In this document: positions 15,697 through 24,400 of the stretch, in pieces
Layout of the letters: each line of letters starts with the position of its first letter
Numbering within the stretch: the first letter of the stretch is position 1
DNA from: an uncultured Asticcacaulis sp.
GTDB taxonomy: Bacteria; Pseudomonadota; Alphaproteobacteria; Caulobacterales; Caulobacteraceae
Length of the DNA: 47,805 nt
Assembly: GCA_936940865.1 (NCBI GenBank)
Contig: CAKZJB010000192.1
Span: forward strand, 1-47,805
Direction: 5' to 3'
Program-made: the position numbers and the translations under genes
The notes under the pieces: generated by a model
What the model saw: only the letters and a program-made list of their open reading frames with translations
The model's database searches: none
Told to the model about the DNA's origin: nothing

Positions 15697-15975
15697 CTAT
15701 CTCACCTTAAACCCGGTTCCCGCTGGATCGGGACACGATTTCAAGGTCTTGGTCGCCGGATCGGTCGAGCAGAACCGGTGGCTGAGCCTCAGACGATTGA
15801 ACCGGTGGGAAGGATGGCCATCGCCGCTTTTCACCTTAAGGGGGTCGCGCGACAGAAAGGCGACAAGATTGCCGTGCGGCCGGCAGATCGGACAATCGCA
15901 GGCGGCGCCATCGAGAAAGGCGGCGTCGATTTCGTAGGCGATATTGTGGCCGCTGAGGGGCCGTTCGTGACGCAT
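15697..15975 (-). pseudogene. Truncated GFA/CENP-V-family remnant
   Basis: The 92-residue frame resembles the glutathione-dependent formaldehyde-activating (GFA) family in its middle: NIAYEID, then CDCPICRPHG, LVAFLSRDPLKVKSGDG, HRFNR and HRFCST. The family normally begins with GxCHCG, supplying zinc ligands, but here that is reduced to SGH. It also normally continues FCxxCG, but after FCST the sequence changes to DPATKTLKSCPDP and stops with no trace of the C-terminal half in any frame. Both zinc sites are therefore damaged. The replaced 3' end contains a short TCCCG/CGGGA dyad. A ribosome-binding site (AGGAG) precedes ATG 15975. It could be a functional short protein, but decay is the simpler reading. 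Confidence 0.5.
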
Positions 15976-16094
15976 GGCACTGATTCTCCTGAAAGGGGAC
16001 GGTGCGACGCTAAGAAGTCGTCAATAAGGAAACAATGTGCGCAAACCGTGGCCGGAGCGTGGGGCGTTTCGCCACGGGACATGGCGACCGTGAC

Positions 16095-16108
16095 CCCCTA
16101 TATAGGGG
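16095..16108. promoter_or_regulatory. Perfect palindrome before the globin gene
   Basis: CCCCTATATAGGGG is a perfect 14-base palindrome immediately before the ribosome-binding site (AGGAG, 16110-16114) of the truncated haemoglobin. It may be an operator, perhaps for a redox- or NO-sensing regulator, or a promoter element; the regulator is unknown. Confidence 0.45.
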
Positions 16109-16123
16109 ACAGGAGTAAAGCTT

Positions 16124-16558
16124 ATGACGTCCCCCCATGCCCTGGCCGCGCGCCAGAAAATCCGCGAAGACGCCGCCCGTATCGGCGTCGATGAAGCCTT
16201 CATCTCGACCCTGGTCGACACCTTCTACGCCCGGGTGCGCGAACATCCTCAGCTGGGTCCCGTGTTCAACAATGCCGTCGACGACTGGCCGGAGCACCTT
16301 ACGAAGCTGAAGCAATTCTGGGAATCGGTGGCGCTCAATGCCGGCGTCTATTCCGGCCGGCCGATGCAGGCGCATATGCGCGTAGCGGCGATCGAGCCGG
16401 CACACTTCGGGCAATGGCTCTATCTGTTCGAGCAGACCCTGCGCGATATCGCGCCTGATGAAGAGGCGGTCGAATACTTCATGGTGCGGGCCCACCGCAT
16501 CGGCGAGAGCCTCAAGCTCGGCCTGTTCTTCCGGCCGGACCAGCCCTATCCAGGGTAG
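16124..16558 (+). CDS. Group III truncated haemoglobin
   Basis: Small haem globin (144 residues) of the group III (P) class. The family pattern is visible: LVDTFYARVREHPQLGPVF with the B10 tyrosine, DDWPEHLTKLKQFWESV, the proximal-histidine region GRPMQAHMRV (His84) and HFGQWLYLFEQT with the G8 tryptophan. Group III proteins bind oxygen or NO tightly; cytosolic roles in peroxide or NO chemistry have been proposed for relatives. The gene lies near SCO1 and RegB/RegA, consistent with an oxygen/redox theme. AGGAG precedes ATG 16124 at about nine bases. Confidence 0.92.
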   Translation: MTSPHALAARQKIREDAARIGVDEAFISTLVDTFYARVREHPQLGPVFNNAVDDWPEHLTKLKQFWESVALNAGVYSGRPMQAHMRVAAIEPAHFGQWLYLFEQTLRDIAPDEEAVEYFMVRAHRIGESLKLGLFFRPDQPYPG

Positions 16559-16670
16559 GGTCGCTTGCAGCTCAATGACTGCCGCTGCGGCTTTCCCCGC
16601 CGCGGCGGGTGATCGTGCTTTCCGTTTTTGCCCAGTAGCGGCCATTCGCGGCAGCGGTGCGAATGCGATT

Positions 16671-18374
16671 CTATTCTTTCTCGGCGACTGGCGACTCGAG
16701 GAGGGCGGACTGCTGGACGCCTCGAAATAGATCTTCAATCAACCTTTTTAGGCGCGCTTGCTCGGGGTCGCCGCATACTCGTCGACAGGCTTCGACAAAG
16801 TTATCGATGCCGCTGCCAAACGAGGGTTTGTATTGCGGGGCGTGAACGACGAACTGCATCATCTGACGCAAGAAATCCGGGAATTTGTCGATCGGGCAAT
16901 TGTGCAGCAGGTCCTCAAAAGTTTCGACTGTGCTGATCGAGAAGGCCGTGTTTTCGCGGGAACCCCATCCACTTTCGGCGGAGATTTTAAGACATGCCTC
17001 AAGTACGGTTGTGGAGCCGTCCCCATCGGACCGCATTGCCAGTAAACCTTCGCGTATCTCGGGACGAAAGCCATTCCACAGCGGTTCGTCACTTACACTA
17101 ATGCCATTTGGGTGCTTCTGACGGAACGCTGCCAGCCACTGTTGCATGAGCTGATCAGCCGCTACCTCTCCGCCTTCCAGTTGCAGCAGATGGTCTGCCA
17201 ACATCGATACCTCTTGGGCATCAAAGAACTGAACCTTCTTCGTTAAATCCAACGCTTGCCGCAGTAGCTCATCGTACGGTATTCGTGTATCCCAGACGAA
17301 ACGACGCTGGAACGCCCTAAGCTGGGCGCTTGCGGCGGAGCGATCGAGATTCTCATTGTATTCTTTGATGATGTCGGAGACGGCTGACGCGTCGAGCAGG
17401 CCGGATTCCAGGAAATCCTTTAGGACGTGTTCGTAGCGATCGCAGCTTGCGATGCCGAGCTTTGTAAGCAACTGCTCCCAACGAGGGACGTCGGAATCCT
17501 CATCTGGCGCCGGCGCGTCGGAAAACAAAGAACCGAAGGCGGACCGAGAGCCATAAGAAAGGACAAAGTCGAAGCTTGGTCCCTTCTCGATGCCTTTGAA
17601 ATGGATCGCGCCGAAGAGCACTGTCGATGGAACAATTTGTGAGAGCACGTCGTCACGAAGGTCGGCTTGCTCACTAAATATCAGGGCGACGGCCTTTAGG
17701 ATTTTTTGAATGATCCGTATGTTGGAGATACCGCAGGCCTCAACGGCCTTCTTCACCTGCTCCGAATACGGAATCTTCAACGGGGCGTTGGCTATGTCAA
17801 ATGCTTCCGCCGGCGAAGTCCGAAGTTGCAATTCTTGATCGATGACCTTTTCACGGAGCTGATCCCAGGGATCGCGGTCGGACAGCTTGTCGTTGTTCAA
17901 TACCAAGATAAAGCGTGTGGAATGGGTCTGCGAGTAATTATCAATAAAGCCCAACACTTCGTCGATATCGAGGTCTTTGTGCTTACGCTCGATGTCGTCG
18001 ATGACCACGAGCTTGTCCTTTAACAGCAGGGGGGCAGCCGCTTCCCCGACATCGTGCAGGATCGAAAATTCCTTTCGTAAAGCTTGCAAGCCCTTCACGA
18101 TCTTAGGCACCGCATTCACTACAGTTCCTATCTCTTTGGACGTACGAGCTCTAATTGCGTCCTGCATTAAGAGGAGCTTGACCTGGCCAATGGATTTAAT
18201 CCCAAACAGAGACACGTAGAGTGACTTACGCACGGCTTCATCCGTCGACGCACTCCTTATTTCGTTCCAAAGGTGGCTCTTGCCGGTTCCCCATTTTCCG
18301 GTAAGCGCGATAACGCGATTGTCGTCATTAGCCAGGTACGACAGGAGTTGCGACTTGGTATCGCTGATTGACAT
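16671..18374 (-). CDS. KAP-like P-loop NTPase, probably horizontally acquired
   Basis: Predicted ATPase of 567 residues. A P-loop GKWGTGKS (26-33) comes early, then SLYVSLFGIKSIGQVK, a Walker B KLVVIDDIERK (Asp126/127), and FILVLNND near 155, which looks like a sensor strand. This order matches KAP/STAND-like P-loop NTPases seen in mobile and defence contexts. The remaining 350 residues are helical with no motif recognised and no obvious membrane segment. The base composition and codon use are clearly more AT-rich and less biased than all neighbours, and the gene stands alone between the globin and SCO1. Function is unknown; phage defence or another stress response is a hypothesis. GGAG about eleven bases upstream supports ATG 18374. 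Confidence 0.72.
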   Translation of the reverse strand: MSISDTKSQLLSYLANDDNRVIALTGKWGTGKSHLWNEIRSASTDEAVRKSLYVSLFGIKSIGQVKLLLMQDAIRARTSKEIGTVVNAVPKIVKGLQALRKEFSILHDVGEAAAPLLLKDKLVVIDDIERKHKDLDIDEVLGFIDNYSQTHSTRFILVLNNDKLSDRDPWDQLREKVIDQELQLRTSPAEAFDIANAPLKIPYSEQVKKAVEACGISNIRIIQKILKAVALIFSEQADLRDDVLSQIVPSTVLFGAIHFKGIEKGPSFDFVLSYGSRSAFGSLFSDAPAPDEDSDVPRWEQLLTKLGIASCDRYEHVLKDFLESGLLDASAVSDIIKEYNENLDRSAASAQLRAFQRRFVWDTRIPYDELLRQALDLTKKVQFFDAQEVSMLADHLLQLEGGEVAADQLMQQWLAAFRQKHPNGISVSDEPLWNGFRPEIREGLLAMRSDGDGSTTVLEACLKISAESGWGSRENTAFSISTVETFEDLLHNCPIDKFPDFLRQMMQFVVHAPQYKPSFGSGIDNFVEACRRVCGDPEQARLKRLIEDLFRGVQQSALLESPVAEKE

Positions 18375-18488
18375 CAGAGGAATGACTCCGAGAGACGCAC
18401 GGGCAAAACGCCGCGAACACTTTTATCGCTTGGCGCCCGAGTCGTTAATCGCATAAAGGACGCTGAGTTCGGTTATTGAATCATAGGG

Positions 18489-18547
18489 TGTCTCGTCGTT
18501 GCAATGCCCGCTTTGGGCGCATGCCGGACACAGATAACAACGAGACA
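18489..18547. repeat. Inverted repeat upstream of the NTPase gene
   Basis: Arms TGTCTCGTCGTT (18489-18500) and AACAACGAGACA (18536-18547) match as an inverted repeat with one mismatch, enclosing 35 bases that contain a smaller hairpin GCCC-GCTTT-GGGC (18506-18518). It sits in the 244-base gap between the NTPase and SCO1 genes, both on -. It may be an operator for the NTPase gene, a terminator of SCO1 without a T-tract, or the scar of an insertion. Confidence 0.45.
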
Positions 18548-18618
18548 AGGAACGTCGTGTTGCCTGAGTATATTCGCGCCTCGGATGCAGTTACGCGCAT
18601 AGGCAAACTGCGCCAAGT

Positions 18619-19239
18619 CTACCCCACATGCGCCTTCATCGCGTCGCGGATGACCTTGGCGCTTTTGTCGGCCGGCAGGTCTTCGCCGAGCGGCGAGTCG
18701 AATTTTCCGGCCGGGTTCATCAGGTAGATGACCGCCGAATGGCTGTAGCTGTAGGTGTCGCCGCTGCCCTGCTTGACGGCGGTGACGCCGTACGCCTTTT
18801 CGACTGCGTCGACCTGCGCCGGCGTGCCGGTCAGGCCGACGACGCCTTCGGGAAAGCCGCCGCTTTTCAAATAGGCCTTGAGATTGGCGGGTGTGTCGCG
18901 CGCCGGGTCGACCGTGATGAAGACGATCTGCAACTTGTCCGCGTCGGCGCCCAGCGCCTTCTTGGTCCGGGCAAGGGATTGCAAGGTCAGCGGGCAGACG
19001 TCGGGGCAGTAGGTATAGCCGAAGAAGACGGCGGTCCATTTGCCTTTCAGGAGGGATTGATCGACCGGCTTGCCGTCCTGGTCGACCAGCGTGAACGGCC
19101 CGCCAATACGCGCCGCGGCGGCGGGATCGGTTTCGGATGTGACATGCGAGCCGTTGAGCGTGCCGTACCAGCTCCAGCCCGCCAGTCCCGCCAGCAGGAT
19201 GAAGGCGGCGACGATGATCGTCATGCGTATTTTTGTCAT
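18619..19239 (-). CDS. SCO1/SenC/PrrC-family copper chaperone
   Basis: Membrane-anchored thioredoxin-fold protein that delivers copper to the CuA centre of cytochrome oxidase or acts in redox signalling. The 206-residue protein has one N-terminal membrane helix (residues 7-25) and the copper site Cys78-x3-Cys82 in TYCPDVCP with His167 in YSHSAVIYLM. FFGYTYCPDVCPLTL, ITVDPARDTP and GLTGTP are family hallmarks. It is divergent from regB, 60 bases away, the same pairing seen for senC/prrC in Rhodobacter. ATG 19239 has AGG about five bases upstream. Confidence 0.94.
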   Translation of the reverse strand: MTKIRMTIIVAAFILLAGLAGWSWYGTLNGSHVTSETDPAAAARIGGPFTLVDQDGKPVDQSLLKGKWTAVFFGYTYCPDVCPLTLQSLARTKKALGADADKLQIVFITVDPARDTPANLKAYLKSGGFPEGVVGLTGTPAQVDAVEKAYGVTAVKQGSGDTYSYSHSAVIYLMNPAGKFDSPLGEDLPADKSAKVIRDAMKAHVG

Positions 19240-19299
19240 CTATGCCTGTCCGTCGTGCGGCGGTAAAAGGCATGTTTGCGCCAATTTCAGGGGGCTTCC

Positions 19300-20700
19300 A
19301 TGCCGGTCCGGACCCTAGACCGCCTCAGCGCCTTTTTCAACGGCGATGGATCGCCGCTAAGCGTCATCGGACCGCGCGACCACCTGCGTCTGCGCACCCT
19401 GGTCATGCTGCGCTGGCTGGCCATAGCGGGCCAGAGCGCCATGGTCTTCCTGGTGGCCTACGCCTTCGGCTTTCACATCCGTCTTTGGCTGTGCGCGGCG
19501 GTCATCATGGCGTCGGTCTGGCTGAACCTGGCGCTGGCCTTCGGGCGGCGCGACACCCAGCGCCTGCGCGACTGGGAAGCGGCGCTTCAACTCGGTTTCG
19601 ACGCCTTGCAACTGGCGGCGCTGCTGGGAATCACGGGTGGCCTCAACAATCCGTTCTGCCTGATGCTGGTGGCGCCGGCCACCATTGCCGCGGCCAACCT
19701 GCCGACGCGCTTCGGCATGACCGTGGTCGGCGTCTGCATGGTTTCGGGCTTCGTCCTGGCCTTCTGGTCGCTGGACCTGCCGTGGATCGCCGGGGAAACC
19801 TTCGTCCTGCCGGACATCTATCGCATCGGCATGCTGGTGGCGCTTCTGATCGGCATCGTCTTCACGGCGGGCTATGCCTGGCAGGCCTCGCTCGAATCGG
19901 CGCGCATGGAGCAGGCGCTGGCCGCCACCCAGGCCGTGCTGGAAAAGGAACACCGCATGAGCGCGCTCGGTGGTTTGGCCGCCGCCGCGGCGCATGAGCT
20001 CGGCACCCCGCTCGGCACCATCCAGGTCGTAGCCAGGGAGATGCTGCACAGCCTGAAGCGCGACGATGCGCTCTACGAAGACGCGGAACTGCTGGTGTCG
20101 CAGAGCCAGCGCTGCCGTGATATCCTGAAAAGCCTGTCGGCGCGGCCTGAGCGCAGCGACGCCGTGTTCGACGAGACGACGCTGAAAGGCTTTCTCGATA
20201 GCGCCGTCGCCCCCTATGCCAACAAGGGCAAGCGCATCGACATCGTCATCACGGCCGACGACGCGCCCGAAGGCGTCGATCCCGGCCAGGCGCTGCATAT
20301 CCGGCGGCGGCCGGAATGGCTGCATGCCCTGTCGGCCTTTGTCGAAAATGCCACCGATTTCGCCAAGACCGCCGTCCGCGTGCGCGTGCAGGTGACAAAG
20401 GCCTATGTCAGCCTGGCGATCGAGGACGACGGACCGGGCTTCGCGCCGGACATATTGTCGCGGCTGGGCGAGCCTTACATTTCCTCGCGGGTTTACGGCG
20501 CGTCGTGGTCGGGCGATGGTGCAAGGCCTTCCGGACAAAGCCATTCCGGCATGGGGCTGGGCTTCTTCATCGCCAAGACCCTATGCGAGCACACGGGCGC
20601 GAAGGTGACGTTCGGCAATCGCGACGAAGGGGGCGCCTATGTCAAGGCCTTGTGGCGCAGGGACCAGATCGATATTTTATATGACAGGAACCGTGAATAG
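19300..20700 (+). CDS. regB: RegB/ActS/PrrB-type redox sensor histidine kinase
   Basis: Inner-membrane sensor kinase of the global redox system RegB/RegA. The first 210 residues hold about six membrane segments. The loop GGLNNPF (113-119) is the quinone-sensing motif of RegB. The phospho-acceptor is His232 in AAHELGTPLGTI. The redox-active cysteine is Cys272 in SQSQRCRDIL, which in Rhodobacter RegB controls activity by oxidation. The ATP domain has VENATDFA and GMGLGFFIAKTL. AGGGGG five bases before ATG 19300 fixes the start (466 residues). It is followed by regA after 109 bases and is divergent from SCO1, so the whole redox module is intact. Confidence 0.95.
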   Translation: MPVRTLDRLSAFFNGDGSPLSVIGPRDHLRLRTLVMLRWLAIAGQSAMVFLVAYAFGFHIRLWLCAAVIMASVWLNLALAFGRRDTQRLRDWEAALQLGFDALQLAALLGITGGLNNPFCLMLVAPATIAAANLPTRFGMTVVGVCMVSGFVLAFWSLDLPWIAGETFVLPDIYRIGMLVALLIGIVFTAGYAWQASLESARMEQALAATQAVLEKEHRMSALGGLAAAAAHELGTPLGTIQVVAREMLHSLKRDDALYEDAELLVSQSQRCRDILKSLSARPERSDAVFDETTLKGFLDSAVAPYANKGKRIDIVITADDAPEGVDPGQALHIRRRPEWLHALSAFVENATDFAKTAVRVRVQVTKAYVSLAIEDDGPGFAPDILSRLGEPYISSRVYGASWSGDGARPSGQSHSGMGLGFFIAKTLCEHTGAKVTFGNRDEGGAYVKALWRRDQIDILYDRNRE

Positions 20701-20809
20701 GGCCGGATTTCCGGCGTGAATTGCGGCAGATCAAAAACATTGCGCCCGGGGTAGTCTATACCCTTCGTCGCGGCCTATGGCCGCGCGTGAAAAGGTAGCG
20801 GAGACGATG

Positions 20810-21406
20810 ATGAGCGACGATGCGCAAGAGATATCAGGCGGCGACCTGAGGGCGGCGATTGCAGCCAGGCTGGAAGCCTTGAGCGACCGGTCCCTGCTGC
20901 TGATGGACGACGACGCCCCCTTCCGCAACCGCCTGGCGCGCGCCCTGGAACAGCGCGGATTCGCTGTGACCATGGCCGAGGGCGTGCATCAGGCGCTCGA
21001 TATCATCGCCAAGGCGCCGCCGGCCTTCGCCGTCATGGACATGCGGCTGGAAGACGGCAATGGTCTCAAGGCTGTCGAGGCCCTGCACGCCAGACGCCCC
21101 GACGCCCACGCCATCATGCTGACCGGCTACGGCAATATCGCCTCGGCGGTCCAGGCGGTGAAATCCGGCGCCATCGACTACCTGTCGAAGCCCGCCGATG
21201 CCGACGACGTCGCCCGCGCGCTGCTGGCCGTCGAAGACCAGGTCCCCCCGCCGCCGGAAAATCCCATGTCGGCCGACCGCGTGCGCTGGGAACATATCCA
21301 GCGCGTCTACACCCTGTGCGGCCAGAACGTGTCGGAGACGGCGCGTCGGCTCAATATGCACCGCCGCACGCTGCAGCGGATTCTCGCCAAGCGCGCGCCG
21401 AAATAG
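20810..21406 (+). CDS. regA: RegA/ActR/PrrA-type response regulator
   Basis: Partner of RegB. The receiver domain has LLMDDDAPF and the phospho-acceptor Asp77 in VMDMRLEDG, then MLTGYGNI and YLSKPAD. A proline-rich linker (VPPPPE) leads to a Fis-type helix-turn-helix, NVSETARRLNMHRRTLQRIL, almost identical in style to the highly conserved RegA family. In the family it controls respiration, carbon and nitrogen fixation and other redox functions. GGAG six bases before ATG 20810 favours that start; ATG 20807 and 20777 are in frame upstream. A hairpin (CGCGGCC-TAT-GGCCGCG, 20769-20785) lies in the leader. Confidence 0.94.
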   Translation: MSDDAQEISGGDLRAAIAARLEALSDRSLLLMDDDAPFRNRLARALEQRGFAVTMAEGVHQALDIIAKAPPAFAVMDMRLEDGNGLKAVEALHARRPDAHAIMLTGYGNIASAVQAVKSGAIDYLSKPADADDVARALLAVEDQVPPPPENPMSADRVRWEHIQRVYTLCGQNVSETARRLNMHRRTLQRILAKRAPK

Positions 21407-21446
21407 ATCGCGGGGCATTGTTGCGTTCGGTCCCCTGGAAGGTGCG

Positions 21447-24400
21447 TTACGCATCCAGCAGGCTCGTGACGTCCTCTTCGGTAAGGGCCGATCCGATTTC
21501 GCCGTCAGCGGAGAAAAGCCCGTCCGCCAGGGCTTGCTTGCGGGCCTTGAGTTCGACCATCTTTTCTTCAATCGTGCCTGATGTCTGCAATCGGTAGACG
21601 AAGACGGCCTTGTCTTGTCCGATGCGGTGCGCCCGGTCGACGGCCTGGGCTTCGACCGCGGGATTCCACCAGGGATCGTAGAGGATAACCGTATCGGCCG
21701 CGGTGAGGTTCAGGCCGACGCCGCCGGCCTTGAGGCTGATGAGAAACAGGGTGCGTTGGCCGCCCTGGAATGCCTCTATCGCGGCGCGGCGATCCTTCGT
21801 CTGGCCGGTCAAAAGGCTATAGTCGTATCCTGCCGCGTCGCACCGCTCGCGAATAAGGGCCAGCATCGAGGTGAACTGGGAAAACACGATGATCCGGCGG
21901 CCTTCGCTTCGCAGTTCCGCGATCATCTCCATCAGCCGTTCGAGCTTCGCGGAAGGTCGGACCACACCGTCATCCAATTTGAGAAGACGCGGGTCGCAAC
22001 AGGCCTGGCGGAGTTTCAGCAGGGCTTCCAGGACAATGATATGGCTGCGGGCCAGGCCGCGTTCGGCGATCGCCTTGCGTACCTTCTCGGACATCGACAA
22101 CCGGATGGAATCGTAGAGATCGCGCTGACCTCGTTCCAATTCGACGATCTCGACGATATCGGTGCGCGCGGGCAGGTCCGCAGCGACCTCGGCCTTTGTC
22201 CTGCGCAACACGAAAGGCTTGATTCTTCGCGCCAGCGCGGCTGCGCGAAATTTATCGGCGTCTTTTTCGATGGGGTTGCGCCAGATGCGGCCAAACGCTT
22301 TTTGGTCGCCCAGGAACCCGGGATTGACGAAACTCATGAGCGACCACAGTTCGCCGAGGTGATTTTCCATGGGGGTGCCGCTCAGGCAGAACCGATGCCT
22401 GGTCTTGATATTGCGCAACCATTTTGTCGTCGCCGCATTGGGATTCTTGATGGTCTGCGCCTCGTCAAGCACCGTCATATGCCAATCCTGCTCCAGCAGG
22501 GTCTCATGATCGCGGGCAATCAAGGGATAGGTTGTGATGACCAGGTCGTGGCGGGCGATCTCGCCGAAGCGCTCGCGGCGGTCCGGGCCGTGCAGGAGCA
22601 GGACGGACAGGTCCGGAGCGAAACGGCGGGCCTCGTTGCACCAGTTGGTCATCAGGCTGGTGGGGGCGACGATCAGGCTGGGACCGGTCTGCCGGCCTGC
22701 CGCCTTTTCCGTTGCCAGCAAGGCCAGGATTTGTACCGTCTTGCCCAGTCCCATGTCATCGGCAAGGATGCCGCCCAGGCCGCTTTCACGAAGGAGATCG
22801 AGCCAGGCGAGGCCCTGAAGCTGATAAGGCCGCAAGGTGGCGTCGAAGGTCGGGGGCGGCGTGACCCGCGCCAGGCCGTCCGTCCGCAGCAATCCCGCCA
22901 TGCGCCGCAGGCCATCGGTCCCTTTGAACGCGATGTCTTCGCCGGCAAGACCGGCCACAGTCGCGGCTTCGGCATAGGACAGTCTCAGTCTGCTGCCGGC
23001 CTTGACGGCCGTTCCGGCCGGATTGACGGCATGAAGCGACAGGATCAACGGCACGAACCGGCTTGCCGCCACGGGAACATAGCGGCCGTCGTTGAGATGG
23101 ATGTAGATCGGCCGGTCGGGATCGCCATCCTGAAGCCATCCCGGCTCCACGCCCGAGCGGATCAGTTCGGAAAGTGTGGCTGTGATGTCATGCCTCTTTC
23201 CGTCGATATCGACGCCGACGCTCAGATCGAACCAGTCCGTGCCTGAAGGGACGACATCGATGTCGACAGCGCTTGCGTTCTGCGCAAGCCGGAACGGGAA
23301 ATCCTTGTCGATCTCGATCTCGAACCCCTGCAGGCGCAGCGCTTCGGCCCGGAAGTGGAGGAAGTTGAGCCACGCCCGGGTGTCGGGCAATTTGAAATCG
23401 AGCCGGTCAGCCTCGGCGGCATAAATGTTGAGGCGCCTGACTTCGGCGAAGCCTTCATCGATCAATTTTTTAAATGCTGCTTTTTCCGCGGCGGGATCGC
23501 GAACGACCGTGAAGGCGTTTCCGTCGTGAAAAACATCGATCGTCGCTGCTTTTTCATCGCGATCGATAAAGGTGGGACCATAGCGGAAGCGGAGCTTCGC
23601 CAAGGCGAAATTCTGCATCTGGCCGCCGTAAAAGACGGGGAGGCGCGGGCGATGGAGCCGCAGGACGGGTATCGGCCTTTCCTCGATCCGGCGCGGAGGT
23701 TCCAGATGGGCCGGCAACAGGTCCGGCCGGTCGGTTGGCAGGGTGTTGCCCAGCGCGTGGGCAACCTGCATGATCTGCGTGCGCGGTATGAGGGGCGCCG
23801 ACAGCAGATGATAGACGGTTCGGTCCGGTACGCCGGTGTGCACGGGACCGATGATACCGTTCACCTGGTCGACATAGACGGGGGGCTCGGCATTGACGGC
23901 CAGCGCATCCGGAACCCTGAGGTCCGGACCCATATGCGAGGCATTTGCCGCGCGCCACTCGAAGTGTCCGTCGCGGGGCGGTCCCCATCTGAGGGGTGCC
24001 TCAGTCCTTGTGCTCCAGAAGGCGCGCCCGGTGGCAACCATCTGCTGGACAAGGTCGGTCGAACGGACCCCAATCTCCCCATGATAGCCGTAAACCCTGG
24101 AAAGCCGCTGCACGATCGCGATATCGGAGTCGCGGAAATATTTCGGCGCCCCGTCAGGATTGAAATTCGACAGGCCGACCCGTGTTTCCTGAGTAGAAAA
24201 TTCGCCGTTTTTCAGAACGCGAACCGAGGAAACGGAGACGAACAGCTCCGGCATCCGCCCGCCGATGCCCGATGCCTTCAGGATATAAAGGAGCCTTTGA
24301 TTGACACCCGCCGGGTAGTCGTCGCCGCGTTCCGAATTACGCAACGTCTCCAGCCAGGCGGCAATCTCGTGAGGCAGGGGAAGGGCCGGGCGCGTCAGGG

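Noticed and set aside
15778-16194. 138-codon frame on + between cysG and the globin
   Set aside because: It covers the GFA remnant in antisense and runs into the globin start; it has no supporting motif.
16596-16609. CCCGCCGCGGCGGG palindrome after the globin gene as a terminator
   Set aside because: Perfect palindrome but no loop space and no T-tract; function not supportable.
18476-18727. 83-codon frame on + upstream of SCO1
   Set aside because: It overlaps the inverted repeat and the end of SCO1 in antisense and has no family pattern.
21615-23246. Open frame of 543 codons on + over the SNF2 gene
   Set aside because: Antisense of the helicase core; low-complexity Arg/Gly/Asp composition.
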